A DNA stretch of 32,165 bases from JBEIUL01 sp044356865 (GTDB lineage Bacteria; Planctomycetota; Phycisphaerae; Phycisphaerales; SM1A02): positions 1-32,165 of the forward strand of contig JBIKVN010000007.1 in NCBI GenBank assembly GCA_044356865.1, read 5' to 3'. The notes under the pieces were generated by a model. The model was not told where the DNA came from. It did not search any database and was given only the letters and a program-made list of their open reading frames with translations. Below, in pieces: positions 1 to 7,284 of the stretch. How positions within the stretch are numbered: the stretch's first letter is position 1; every line of letters begins with the position of its first letter. Both the position numbers and the translations under genes were made by a program.

Positions 1-568
1 CGGAGAGGGGCAGGAACGGGAACTGCATCGAGCCGAACGAGCCGAAGAGTTCCGGGCTCTCGCTGCGGATCTCGCCGGCGTCGGCGATCGCGAGGGTGAT
101 CGACCGGTAGGCGACGAGGCCGCCGAGGGTCGCGATGAACGAGGGGATCCGGCCGACCGTGACCAGGAGGCCGTTCAGCAGGCCGCAGCCGAGGCCGGCG
201 GCGAGGCCGAGCGCGAGGCCGAATGCGACCGCGGCACCCTCGGACAGGCCGGGATCCGCCTCGGAACCCGCCATGAAACGGTTCACGAGCGTCAGAGCCG
301 TCGCTCCCGCGAGGGCCATGATGCTGCCGACCGAGAGGTCGATGCCGCCGGCGATGATGACGAGCGTCATGCCGACCGCGACGATGCCCATCGCGGCGTT
401 CTGGTTCACGATGTTGCGGAGGTTCTCGGGTCGGCGGAAGAGCTCGGCGTTCTCGCCGAAGAAGCCGTTGTAGCCGAGCAGGAGCGCGAGCGCGAACACC
501 GGCCCCCAGGTCTCGAGCAGGCGGCCGATGCGGGCGAGAGTCAGGCGGAGGGTCGAGGCTTCGGACAT
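1..568 (-). CDS. Sugar ABC transporter permease, RbsC/AraH family (partial)
   Basis: Inner-membrane permease of a ribose/xylose-type ABC importer. Only the first 189 codons lie in the window and the C-terminus is beyond the left edge. My translation starts MSEASTLRLTLARIGRLLET and includes the family hallmark GGIDLSVGS (about residues 74-82), preceded by GIVAVGMTLVIIA, and later GLLNGLLVTVGRIPSFIATLGG. Several hydrophobic segments are visible. The ATG at 568-566 overlaps the TGA of the upstream ATPase gene (ATGA), so the two are translationally coupled subunits of one transporter. The substrate cannot be read from the permease; ribose, xylose, galactose and autoinducer-2 systems all look alike. 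The periplasmic binding protein gene is not in the window and may lie further left. Confidence 0.93.
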   Translation of the reverse strand, partial: MSEASTLRLTLARIGRLLETWGPVFALALLLGYNGFFGENAELFRRPENLRNIVNQNAAMGIVAVGMTLVIIAGGIDLSVGSIMALAGATALTLVNRFMAGSEADPGLSEGAAVAFGLALGLAAGLGCGLLNGLLVTVGRIPSFIATLGGLVAYRSITLAIADAGEIRSESPELFGSFGSMQFPFLPLS

Positions 569-2085
569 CAGGCAGCGGCTCCGGCGGGGGCGGATTCGTG
601 GGCGGCGTCGACCCCCGCCGCACGGTGAATGAGCGACTCTTCCGTCGCGGTCGAGGCGTCGACGGTACCGGCGACGCGGCCGTTCCGCAGGACGACGATC
701 CGGTGGCAGAGGCCGATGAGTTCAGGCAGTTCGCTCGAGATGACCACGCAGGCCACGCCGCCCGCCGCGAGTTCCGCGATCAGGGCGTACATCTGCCGCT
801 TCGCCCCGAGGTCGATGCCGCGGGTCGGCTCGTCGAGGACGAGCACCCGTGGCTTCGTGTCGAGCCACTTGGCGACCGCGAGCTTCTGCATGTTGCCGCC
901 CGAAAGCGTCCGGATCGGGGCCGACGCGTCGGGGGCCTTCACCGCGAGCCGTTCGATCCAGTTTCGCACGCTCGCCCGCTCGCGGGCGCGGCTCGGGAAG
1001 AACCGGCCGTAGGCGTCGAGGTTCGCGAGCGTGACATTCGTGCCGCAGGACAGGTCCAGATGGACGCCGCGCCCCTTGCGGTCCTCGGAGACGTACGCGA
1101 GGCCGGCGGCCTTCGCACGCTTCGGCGAGCGGAATCGCACCGGGGTGCCGAAGAGGCGGATCTCGCCCGCGTCGACCTTCCGCAGCCCGCAGATGGCTTC
1201 GGCGGTCTCGGTGCGTCCGCTGCCGACGAGACCCGCGAGGCCGAGGATCTCGCCCGGGGCGACCGAGATCGAGATGTCGCGCACGGCGGAGCCCGATCGT
1301 AACCCGGTGACCTCGAGCGCCGGGGCGGTCGCTTCCGGCCGCCGCCTCGGCGGGAACACCTCGTCCATCGCCCGCCCGACCATCGCGGTCGCGAGCTCGG
1401 TCTCGCTCGTCGATCGCGGATCGAGTTCGGCGACGAGCTTCCCGTCGCGCAGGACCGAGACGCGGTCAGAGATCGCCCGCACTTCGGGCAGGAGGTGCGA
1501 GATGTAGACGATGCCGACGCCCTTGTCGCGCAGGCGCCGGATCAGCGCGAAGAGCGACCGCGTCTCGCGCTCGGACAGCACCGCGGTCGGCTCGTCCATC
1601 AGGAGGAACCGGGCGTCGAGGGCGATCGCCTTCGCGATCTCGACGAGCTGCCGCGACGCGACCGGCAGCTCGCGGACGATCGCCCGCGGATCGATCGTCG
1701 CGCCGACCTCGGCCAGCAGCTCCGCCGCCCGGGCCCGCATCGCCGGACGGTCGAGGAAACCCCAGCGGGATCGCTCCTGGCCGAGGAAGACATTCCCCGC
1801 GACGTCGAGGTCGTCGACGAGGTTCAGCTCCTGGTGGATGAGGGCCACCCCCGCCCGATTCGCCTCGCGGACCGAGCGGAACGAGACTTCCCGGCCGTCG
1901 AGCCGCAGCGACCCGGCGTCGGGCCGGACGATCCCGGCCAGGATCTTCATGAGCGTCGACTTGCCCGCCCCGTTCTCGCCGATCACGGCGTGCACCTCGC
2001 CGCCGCGGAAGGACAGCGACACCCCGTCGAGGGCCCGGGTGGCCGCGTAGTCCTTGGTGATGGAGAGGGCGGAGAGTTCGGGCAC
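568..2085 (-). CDS. Sugar ABC transporter ATP-binding protein, RbsA/MglA/XylG family
   Basis: Cytoplasmic ATPase with two fused nucleotide-binding domains, 505 aa, the normal length for RbsA-type proteins. Domain 1 has Walker A GENGAGKST (36-44), the Q-loop HQE (84-86) and Walker B FLLMDEP (160-166). Its signature loop is degenerate (PVASRQLVEIAKAI). Domain 2 has the degenerate Walker A GLVGSGRT (285-292), a proper signature LSGGN (394-398) and Walker B VLVLDEP (414-420). This asymmetry is typical of the family. The start is a GTG at 2085 with no clear Shine-Dalgarno sequence. The gene is first in the visible part of the operon and its stop overlaps the permease start. Sugar specificity is not readable. 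The first gene on the other side is a tRNA on the opposite strand, so the operon promoter should lie between about 2086 and 2154. Confidence 0.95.
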   Translation of the reverse strand: MPELSALSITKDYAATRALDGVSLSFRGGEVHAVIGENGAGKSTLMKILAGIVRPDAGSLRLDGREVSFRSVREANRAGVALIHQELNLVDDLDVAGNVFLGQERSRWGFLDRPAMRARAAELLAEVGATIDPRAIVRELPVASRQLVEIAKAIALDARFLLMDEPTAVLSERETRSLFALIRRLRDKGVGIVYISHLLPEVRAISDRVSVLRDGKLVAELDPRSTSETELATAMVGRAMDEVFPPRRRPEATAPALEVTGLRSGSAVRDISISVAPGEILGLAGLVGSGRTETAEAICGLRKVDAGEIRLFGTPVRFRSPKRAKAAGLAYVSEDRKGRGVHLDLSCGTNVTLANLDAYGRFFPSRARERASVRNWIERLAVKAPDASAPIRTLSGGNMQKLAVAKWLDTKPRVLVLDEPTRGIDLGAKRQMYALIAELAAGGVACVVISSELPELIGLCHRIVVLRNGRVAGTVDASTATEESLIHRAAGVDAAHESAPAGAAA

Positions 2086-2154
2086 AGGCCGGGCAAGATA
2101 CCGGTCGCCGAAGGCCCGCCCGAACGGCCGGCCTTATCCTGCGACCTCCCACCC

Positions 2155-2228
2155 GGGCTGGTAGCTCAGCGGTCCAGAGCCGTCGACTCATAATCGATAC
2201 GACGCCGGTTCGAATCCGGCCCAGCCTA
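2155..2228 (+). tRNA. tRNA with CAU anticodon (elongator Met, or Ile2)
   Basis: The 74-nt cloverleaf can be drawn completely. The acceptor stem is GGGCTGG/CCAGCCT with one G-U, the D-stem GCTC/GAGC, and the anticodon stem GTCGA/TCGAT around loop CTCATAA (anticodon CAT). The variable loop is 5 nt and the T-arm is GCCGG-TTCGAAT-CCGGC, with discriminator A. CCA is not encoded. It is not the initiator, because the anticodon stem lacks the three G-C pairs and the first pair is not a C-A mismatch. A CAU anticodon may belong to elongator Met or to the TilS-modified Ile2. The GACTCATAATC context is seen in Ile2 tRNAs, so the identity is left open. A weak TATCCT -10 candidate lies at 2135-2140. Confidence 0.9.
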
Positions 2229-2303
2229 CTTCCCCCCAGCGGCCGAAGGCCGCGTGAAGTCGAGTTGCACGACCGAAACCGGCGTGCCGAACGGTCCACG
2301 ATG

Positions 2304-2330
2304 AACGCCCCGGCCCAGCGCCGGGGCGTT
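2304..2330 (+). terminator. Perfect 10-bp hairpin downstream of the tRNA
   Basis: AACGCCCCGG and CCGGGGCGTT pair perfectly around a 7-nt loop. It lies 75 bp past the tRNA and may end its transcript. There is no T-run after it, so it is not a classic intrinsic terminator. It could instead be a processing or pausing hairpin. Confidence 0.4.
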
Positions 2331-2867
2331 CGCGTTCCGGCCCGCACGAAGGGGCTTTCGCCGCAAGGGGTTGCGTGATCGAGGGTCTCTCGCCGTGGGC
2401 CAGGAGAGCGGCCCAACTCCCCCGCTGGCCGACCCGCGCGACGCCGGCGTTCATGAGTCTCGCGCCGCATCAGAGGTCTCGGCCGCAGGAAAATCTCTGC
2501 TTAACGGTTCGGATGGTGAAAATGCAGGCGGATTCATAACCGCTGCGCGGGAGGGGTCGCGCGGGAGATAAACGGGTGCAAGAGGCCGCGCGAGGGCGGC
2601 TCGAACGGCTCCCGAACGGGCGTTTCCGACCCCCTTGGTCCCCTATCCGACAGCCCCCTTGGACGGCGACCCCCAGGCTCGGAAGCCACGGCAGCCCCGC
2701 CACGGCAGCCGGGAACTACCGGATCACCTCCGGAAACATAAATCGCGGTTCAGATTGTCAGGAGATTCCCGTACCGGGGTTTGTTTCCTTCAGCCGCCGC
2801 AATACCTTGCTTCCTTGGAGTGCCCCGGACGGACAGGCGTCCAGCCCGGAATCGATCGGATAACCGA
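2331..2867. other. Gene-free stretch between tRNA and secreted-protein cluster
   Basis: I see no convincing gene here; open frames on both strands lack family features and ribosome sites. The stretch has small duplications (CCCCCTTGG twice at about 2630-2660, CCACGGCAGCC twice at about 2690-2711). It becomes AT-richer near 2735-2790, where the promoter of the following gene would be expected. I could not find a well-spaced -35/-10 pair. Confidence 0.5.
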
Positions 2868-2879
2868 AGAGGAGTCCAC

Positions 2880-4205
2880 ATGCTCGTTCGAAGGATGCTC
2901 GCTGGCGTCGTCGTGGCTTGCTTGACGGTCTTGACGTCGGGGGTACAAGCTCATTCGCTCTGCCCCGGCGACGCGACGAACGATGGCCAAGTCAACGGCG
3001 TGGACATCGCACAGATACTCGCGGACTGGGGTGCCTGCGCTTCCTGCCCGGGCGATATCGACGACGACGGACAAGTGAATGGCGTGGATCTCGCGGAGGT
3101 TCTTGCGGGATGGGGCGCCTGCCGTCCGGTGATCCTCGAGATCACGCCAAGCTCGGGCGTAATCAGTGGCGGCACGCTCGTGACCATCAGCGGCGCATAC
3201 TTCAACTCGGCAAGCAGCGTGGAGTTCGGCGGAGTCCTTGGCACAGGCCTCACCGTCCTGAACTCCTCGACGCTCACGGTCGTGACTCCGCCTGGCGCCG
3301 CAGGATCGACCGCAGTCCGCGTTACGACATCCGCTGGCAACGCGGTGAGTAAGGGCGGATTCTCCTACCAGGCCGCGATCACACCGGAATGGGCGACCTT
3401 GATCGAAGCGGCGCCGGATCCGGCCGTGGTCACCGACGATACCCTCCGAGCAGCAATCATCATGTCTGGCTACGCCTGGCGGGTGCGTCACACGCAAACG
3501 CAGATCGAGATGCTCTTGGTACCGCCGGGGACCTTCAACATGGGGTGTTCGCCGTCGAATCAACATTTTTGCAAAGCTAACGAGTATCCCGTCCACACGG
3601 TAACGCTGACCAACGCGTTCTATCTCGGTCGCCACGAGGTGACGCAGGCGCAGTGGACTGCAGTGATGGGGTCTAACCCGTCGCAATTCCAAGTCGAATC
3701 TGCGCACGTCCCGGCGACCGTAGTCCCGTCGCGTCCGGTGGAGAGCGTCTCGTGGACCATGACTGAGGACTTCAACACCACCACGGGTCTGCGCCTCCCG
3801 ACGGAAGCGGAGTGGGAGTACGCCTGCCGCGCGGGCACGACGACGGCGTTCCACTCCTTCGCCGGGTATCCAAACGGCTCCAACGACGACACGCTGCTCG
3901 AGAATATCGCGTGGTTCGGCTCGAACTCGATGAACCAGACCCGTCCGGTCGGCCAGAAGCTTGCCAATGCGCTCGGGCTTTACGACATGAGCGGGAACGT
4001 ATGGGAGTGGGTGAATGACTTGTACTCAGGCACCTATTACCAATCGTCGCCGTCGACTAATCCATCGGGGCCATCGTCTGGTTCGTATCGAGTGATACGC
4101 GGCGGCTCGTGGTTCAACTATTTTGACAACGAGCGCTCATCTGATCGTGGCTATAGCTCGTCGGGATCCAGCATTCTCGGCTTCCGCGTCGCCCGCAACC
4201 CCTGA
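2880..4205 (+). CDS. Secreted protein: dockerin-like repeats, TIG domain, FGE-sulfatase domain
   Basis: 441 aa, exported. The signal peptide is about residues 1-24 (MLVRRMLAGVVVACLTVLTS..., likely cleavage after VQA). Two dockerin-like repeats follow (about 29-51 and 56-79, each ending in ADWG or AGWG). Next are a TIG/IPT Ig-like domain (about 84-164) and an FGE-sulfatase/SUMF1 domain (about 210-441) with PPGTFNMG, GRHEVTQAQW, LRLPTEAEWEYACRAGT, MSGNVWEWVND and RVIRGGSWFN, ending FRVARNP. The catalytic cysteine pair of true formylglycine-generating enzyme is absent from the C-terminal segment, so a sulfatase-activating role is unlikely. A binding or structural role fits better. The start is chosen at 2880 because AGAGGAG sits 5 nt upstream and the signal peptide begins there; the frame is open further upstream. 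It is first of three genes in a cluster with lower GC than its surroundings (33/60 GC at 4021-4080). Confidence 0.9.
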   Translation: MLVRRMLAGVVVACLTVLTSGVQAHSLCPGDATNDGQVNGVDIAQILADWGACASCPGDIDDDGQVNGVDLAEVLAGWGACRPVILEITPSSGVISGGTLVTISGAYFNSASSVEFGGVLGTGLTVLNSSTLTVVTPPGAAGSTAVRVTTSAGNAVSKGGFSYQAAITPEWATLIEAAPDPAVVTDDTLRAAIIMSGYAWRVRHTQTQIEMLLVPPGTFNMGCSPSNQHFCKANEYPVHTVTLTNAFYLGRHEVTQAQWTAVMGSNPSQFQVESAHVPATVVPSRPVESVSWTMTEDFNTTTGLRLPTEAEWEYACRAGTTTAFHSFAGYPNGSNDDTLLENIAWFGSNSMNQTRPVGQKLANALGLYDMSGNVWEWVNDLYSGTYYQSSPSTNPSGPSSGSYRVIRGGSWFNYFDNERSSDRGYSSSGSSILGFRVARNP

Positions 4206-4277
4206 CCACTACCCAAACGATCGCCACGGCCCTTTGCCGCTGGCCCATCGACTGCTCAGCCCCAACGAAAGGACCCC

Positions 4278-4778
4278 ATGAATCTCAAGAATGTCTCGGT
4301 CGGCGGCGGTCTCGCCCTGCTGGCCCTCGCGGTGCTGGCGAACGCCGGCGCCTCGCTCCTCTCGACCTTCAGCTCCCAGGCGCACGCCGACGCGACGGCT
4401 GCGGGACGGGCGGTCGTGGCTTCGGCGATGGCTCAGGGAGGCGGGGAGCCGACGATTGTGTGGTATGGAGTGTCGGCACCCGGCGACTACTGGCCGACTG
4501 TCGATCGCGTTTACCGCGCGTGGTCGGACGGAACGATCGAATACAAGAGGGTGAACTTCTACCCCGGTCCGAATGACGTCTGCGTAAGCCTCGGCGGCTG
4601 TTCAAGTCCTTGGATCGTGATCTCCAGCCCAACGCAGGGCATCAGCGCCGCTGCGGATATCAACTTTGACGAGAAGGTTGATGCCGTCGACCTTGCCCAG
4701 GTCCTCTCCCGCTGGGGTGACGCCCCCCGCAACGACATCCCGCCGTCGGACTGCCCGCTGAACCTCATCAACCCCTGA
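4278..4778 (+). CDS. Small secreted protein with one dockerin-like repeat
   Basis: 166 aa, function unknown. The N-terminus (MNLKNVSVGGGLALLALAVLANAGASLL) looks like a signal peptide or membrane anchor. It is clearly homologous to the N-terminus of the next gene, which shares SVGGGLAL and LANA-ASL. The middle (about residues 57-115) has aromatic, strand-like segments and matches no family I recognise. Residues about 126-147 carry a single dockerin-like half-repeat (DINFDEKVDAVDLAQVLSRWG), followed by a Pro/Cys tail. AAAGGA lies a few bases before the ATG. It is 72 bp downstream of the FGE-domain gene and 25 bp before its paralogue, so the three probably form one operon. Confidence 0.8.
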   Translation: MNLKNVSVGGGLALLALAVLANAGASLLSTFSSQAHADATAAGRAVVASAMAQGGGEPTIVWYGVSAPGDYWPTVDRVYRAWSDGTIEYKRVNFYPGPNDVCVSLGGCSSPWIVISSPTQGISAAADINFDEKVDAVDLAQVLSRWGDAPRNDIPPSDCPLNLINP

Positions 4779-4803
4779 AGCCCGCCTCGAGAGGAAGTCC
4801 TCA

Positions 4804-5487
4804 GTGAAACTCAACTCCATCTCCGTCGGCGGCGGCCTCGCCCTCGTCGCCGCAGCCCTCCTTGCGAACGCCGCCGCATCGCTCGTCGGAAGTACCGACC
4901 GTACCACGCATGCCGAAGATCTCAAGGCCAACTGGCAGCAAGTGGCCACAGACGCTTCTTCAACGGCTCTTCTTGCCAAGCCTTCGTGCAATGATGGTGA
5001 AGCCTTGGAGTGGTTCGGTGCGGTTCGCCCCTTACCGTCGTGCATCAATCCGGATGTCCTTACGAACGGATCTGTCGACTGGGACGGTGACGGCAGAATT
5101 GACCACGTCCACTACGTAAGCGGCGGAGCGCTTGTCCACATGGGAAACCCGCAACCGTCAAGGTGCGTCGCGGCGGTTAGTACCTCGGAATGGCATGGAG
5201 AGGACGTGACGATCACGGAAAGTTGCGTCGAGATGTCAGACTCCATCGTGCAGTACGCTTTGGCGAATTTTCCTCCCGCCACTACCGTCGTAATCGAGGG
5301 ATTTGCGTCGAGAGACATCGACAACGATGGAGACGAAGATCTTGTCCTGCGCATCAATGGGTTCGGGTGGTTCTGGCTCGAGAACACCGGCTTCGAGAAG
5401 CAGACGTTCGCCGCGGGAGACATCAACAAGGACGGCAAGGTCGACGGCGTGGACATCTCGATCCTGCTCTCCGACTGGTCGTACTGA
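4804..5487 (+). CDS. Small secreted protein, paralogue of preceding gene
   Basis: 227 aa, GTG start with GAGAGGAAG upstream. The N-terminal anchor (MKLNSISVGGGLALVAAALLANAAASL) matches that of the preceding gene almost position by position. The body differs: it has two Asp-rich, VCBS/FG-GAP-like calcium loops (DWDGDGRIDH near 85 and DIDNDGDEDL near 172). It ends in a terminal dockerin-like half-repeat (DINKDGKVDGVDISILLSDW) two residues from the C-terminus. The pair looks like a duplication in which the export leader and the terminal motif were kept and the middle was replaced. Function unknown. It is last in the cluster and is followed at 5510 by an intrinsic terminator. Confidence 0.8.
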   Translation: MKLNSISVGGGLALVAAALLANAAASLVGSTDRTTHAEDLKANWQQVATDASSTALLAKPSCNDGEALEWFGAVRPLPSCINPDVLTNGSVDWDGDGRIDHVHYVSGGALVHMGNPQPSRCVAAVSTSEWHGEDVTITESCVEMSDSIVQYALANFPPATTVVIEGFASRDIDNDGDEDLVLRINGFGWFWLENTGFEKQTFAAGDINKDGKVDGVDISILLSDWSY

Positions 5488-5509
5488 GGCCGCTTCAAGC
5501 TCGACTCCC

Positions 5510-5536
5510 AAGGGGCGCCCGAACGGGCGCCCCTTT
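5510..5536 (+). terminator. Intrinsic terminator of the secreted-protein cluster
   Basis: AAGGGGCGCCC and GGGCGCCCCTT form a perfect 11-bp stem with loop GAAC. The stem ends in a short T-run. It begins 22 bp after the stop of the last cluster gene. This is the clearest terminator in the window. Confidence 0.85.
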
Positions 5537-5581
5537 CCATTTGGCCGCCCCCCGGCTTTCTTCGACATTCCCGCCCCAAAA

Positions 5582-5601
5582 CCGGACGCCCCCGCGTCCG
5601 G
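5582..5601. repeat. 8-bp perfect hairpin before recombinase cassette
   Basis: CCGGACGC and GCGTCCGG flank CCCC. It lies 38 bp before the first ORF of the recombinase cassette. It may be a second terminator, a regulatory hairpin or part of an old element boundary; the sequence does not decide. Confidence 0.4.
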
Positions 5602-5639
5602 CTGCGGAAGTACCAGGGGTAGAGGCACCGCCTCGACCC

Positions 5640-5852
5640 ATGGCACCGAACCAACACACCTTGGCCGACGGACCCGACGTCCCCCGCCTCGCCGCGATCG
5701 GCGAGCTCCTTGCCCGGGGCATCCGCAGGCTCGATCGAATCCACCGGGGCGGGAATCCCAACGGCCCGGCCGCTGCATGCCTTGATCTTCAGGCCGGGTT
5801 GAGCGTCACTGTGCCCGCCGCGGACGAGCCGCGGATGAAGGAGGCCCAGTGA
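5640..5852 (+). CDS. Small conserved-type ORF upstream of DUF2924
   Basis: 70 aa (MAPNQHTLADGPDVPRLAAIGELLARGIRRLDRIHRGG...). No domain recognised. A helical centre (LAAIGELLARGIRRLDRI) is flanked by a polar start and a loose tail. There is no clear Shine-Dalgarno sequence. Its TGA overlaps the next ATG (TGATG at 5850-5854). Its last codons contain the strong ribosome site of DUF2924, so translation of the two is coupled. From memory, small ORFs of this kind commonly precede DUF2924 and a serine recombinase in phage-like cassettes. That supports it as real, but not any specific function. Confidence 0.65.
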   Translation: MAPNQHTLADGPDVPRLAAIGELLARGIRRLDRIHRGGNPNGPAAACLDLQAGLSVTVPAADEPRMKEAQ

Positions 5853-6385
5853 TGACGCAGGTGATGACGCAGCCAAGGACCGCAGAGAGCTTCGACCTCG
5901 ACGCCGAGCACGACGCCCTCCGCTCGCTCCCGATCGAGGCGCTCCGCCGCCGCTACCTCGAGGTCGGGGGCCACGCGACGCGGACCCGCAACCGCGACTA
6001 CCTCGTCCGCCGGATCCTCTGGCTCCGGCAGGCCGCCGAGCTCGGCGGGCTGAGCGAGCGGGCCCTCGGGCTGGCCCGGGAGCTCGCGGCCGGGGGCGAG
6101 GTGCGGGCGACCCCGCCGGTGGCGGCGGTGGCGCCTCCGGCCCCCGGGCCGAGACCGGCCCGCGACGGGCGGCTCCCCTGCCCGGGGCACGCGATCGTCC
6201 GCCGCTACCCAACTTCAAATTGGGGCGAGACGCTCCGGGTCACCGTGCTGGCCAACGGCTTCGAGTTCCGCGGCGATCGCTACGGGTCGCTGTCGGCCAT
6301 CGCGAAGGCGGTGCCAACATGCGCTCACGCCTCGCACGTGAACGGCTTCCGCTTCTTCAGGCTGCTCAAGGTAGCCGCCGCATGA
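5852..6385 (+). CDS. DUF2924 domain protein
   Basis: 177 aa. DUF2924 proteins are encoded next to large serine recombinases in prophage-like elements; their molecular role is unknown. Visible family features are the N-terminal LRSLPIEALRRRYLEVGG, then YLVRRILWLRQAAELGGLS, a Pro/Ala linker, RRYPTSNWGETLRVTVLANGFEFRGDRYGSLSAIAKAV, and the terminal HVNGFRFFRL. AAGGAGG at 5838-5844 lies 7 nt before the ATG, which decides this start over the GTG three bases earlier. The TGA overlaps the recombinase ATG (ATGA). One oddity: the usual short AIA-x-x-x-TG-x-H turn appears lengthened by about four residues (VPTCAHASHVNGF), possibly an early sign of decay, since the partner recombinase is broken. Confidence 0.88.
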   Translation: MTQVMTQPRTAESFDLDAEHDALRSLPIEALRRRYLEVGGHATRTRNRDYLVRRILWLRQAAELGGLSERALGLARELAAGGEVRATPPVAAVAPPAPGPRPARDGRLPCPGHAIVRRYPTSNWGETLRVTVLANGFEFRGDRYGSLSAIAKAVPTCAHASHVNGFRFFRLLKVAAA

Positions 6386-7037
6386 TCAAGCCGCGACGCA
6401 CGAGGGAACCCGAGCCCGTGGTCCGCAAGGCGATCCGCTGCGCGATCTACACGAGGAAGTCGACCGAGGAGGGCCTTGACCAGGACTTCAACTCGCTCGA
6501 CGCCCAGCGGGAGAGCGCCGAGGCGTACATCCGGAGCCAGGCCCACGAGGGCTGGAAGCTCGTCCCCACCCGCTACGACGACGGCGGCTTCTCCGGCGGT
6601 AACCTCGAGCGGCCGGCGCCCGGGGCCCTCATCGGGGACATCAAGGCCGGCAAGGTGGACTGCGTCGTGGTCTACAAGGTCGACCGGCTGAGCCGCTCGC
6701 TCATGGACTTCTCGAGGCTCGTCGAGGTCTTCGAGGAGCACGGGGTCTCGTTCGTGTCGGTGACCCAGCAGTTCAACACGACGCACTCGATGGGGCGGCT
6801 GACCCTGAACATCCTGCTCTCGTTCGCCCAGTTCGAGCGCGAGATCATCGGCGAGCGCATCCGCGACAAGCTCGCGGCGCACAAGCGCCCACCGATTCGA
6901 CGCCAAGTGGACCGGAGGCAGGCCGGTGCTCGGCTACGACGTCGACCGCAGCGCACTCATGAGAGTCAGGGGCCCGAAGCTCGCGGTGAACGCCGCCGAG
7001 GCCGAGCGGGTGCGCGGGATCTACGACCGCACGCAGG

Positions 7038-7216
7038 GCGGTCCGCTGCGCCGTCTACACCCGCAAGTCGCCTACCCAAAGTGATTGAGGAGGGCCTCGA
7101 CCAGGACTTCAACAGCCTCGACGCACAGCGGGAGAGCGCGGAGGCGTTCATCAGGAGTCAGGCCCACGAGGGCTGGCGGCTCGTGACGACCCGCTACGAA
7201 GACGGCTGTTTCTCGG
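7038..7216 (+). pseudogene. N-terminal fragment of a second serine recombinase
   Basis: In one frame 7038-7070 reads AVRCAVYTRKS. After a short interruption containing a stop (TGA at 7084-7086 relative to that frame), a second frame reads EEGLDQDFNSLDAQRESAEAFIRSQAHEGWRLVTTRYEDGCFS to about 7216. This repeats residues 17-73 of the upstream recombinase with scattered substitutions (for example AYIRSQ versus AFIRSQ, KLVPTRYDDG versus RLVTTRYEDG). It is therefore a diverged second copy, not a recent duplication. It begins where homology to the first copy ends, as if two related genes had recombined and lost the sequence between. Confidence 0.85.
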
Positions 7217-7249
7217 CACCGCCTCGCCCGAGGAGCCGCGAGATCGCCC

Positions 7250-7284
7250 TTGCCAAGCGTATCCGTGTGGATACAATTCGGGAG
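7250..7284 (+). promoter_or_regulatory. Promoter of the toxin-antitoxin operon
   Basis: -35 TTGCCA (7250-7255, 5 of 6 consensus) and -10 TACAAT (7272-7277, 5 of 6) are separated by 16 bp. Transcription should begin near 7284, which is the GTG start of the toxin gene, so the mRNA may be leaderless. The spacer contains a perfect palindrome, a likely operator. Confidence 0.75.
7259..7274. promoter_or_regulatory. Putative operator palindrome of the toxin-antitoxin operon
   Basis: GTATCC-GTGT-GGATAC, perfect 6-bp arms, inside the -35/-10 spacer and overlapping the -10 box. Antitoxins of this type are helix-turn-helix repressors of their own operon, so this is the expected site for binding by the downstream gene product. 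The link is inferred from position. Confidence 0.65.

Noticed and set aside
2188..2454. Minus-strand open frame ending WAGFEPASYRL
   Set aside because: This peptide is the well-known antisense translation of a tRNA T-arm and acceptor, not a protein.
2735..2790. Promoter for the secreted-protein cluster
   Set aside because: TTGTCA at 2755-2760 and an AT-richer stretch exist, but no -10 box lies at 16-18 bp, so no call was made.
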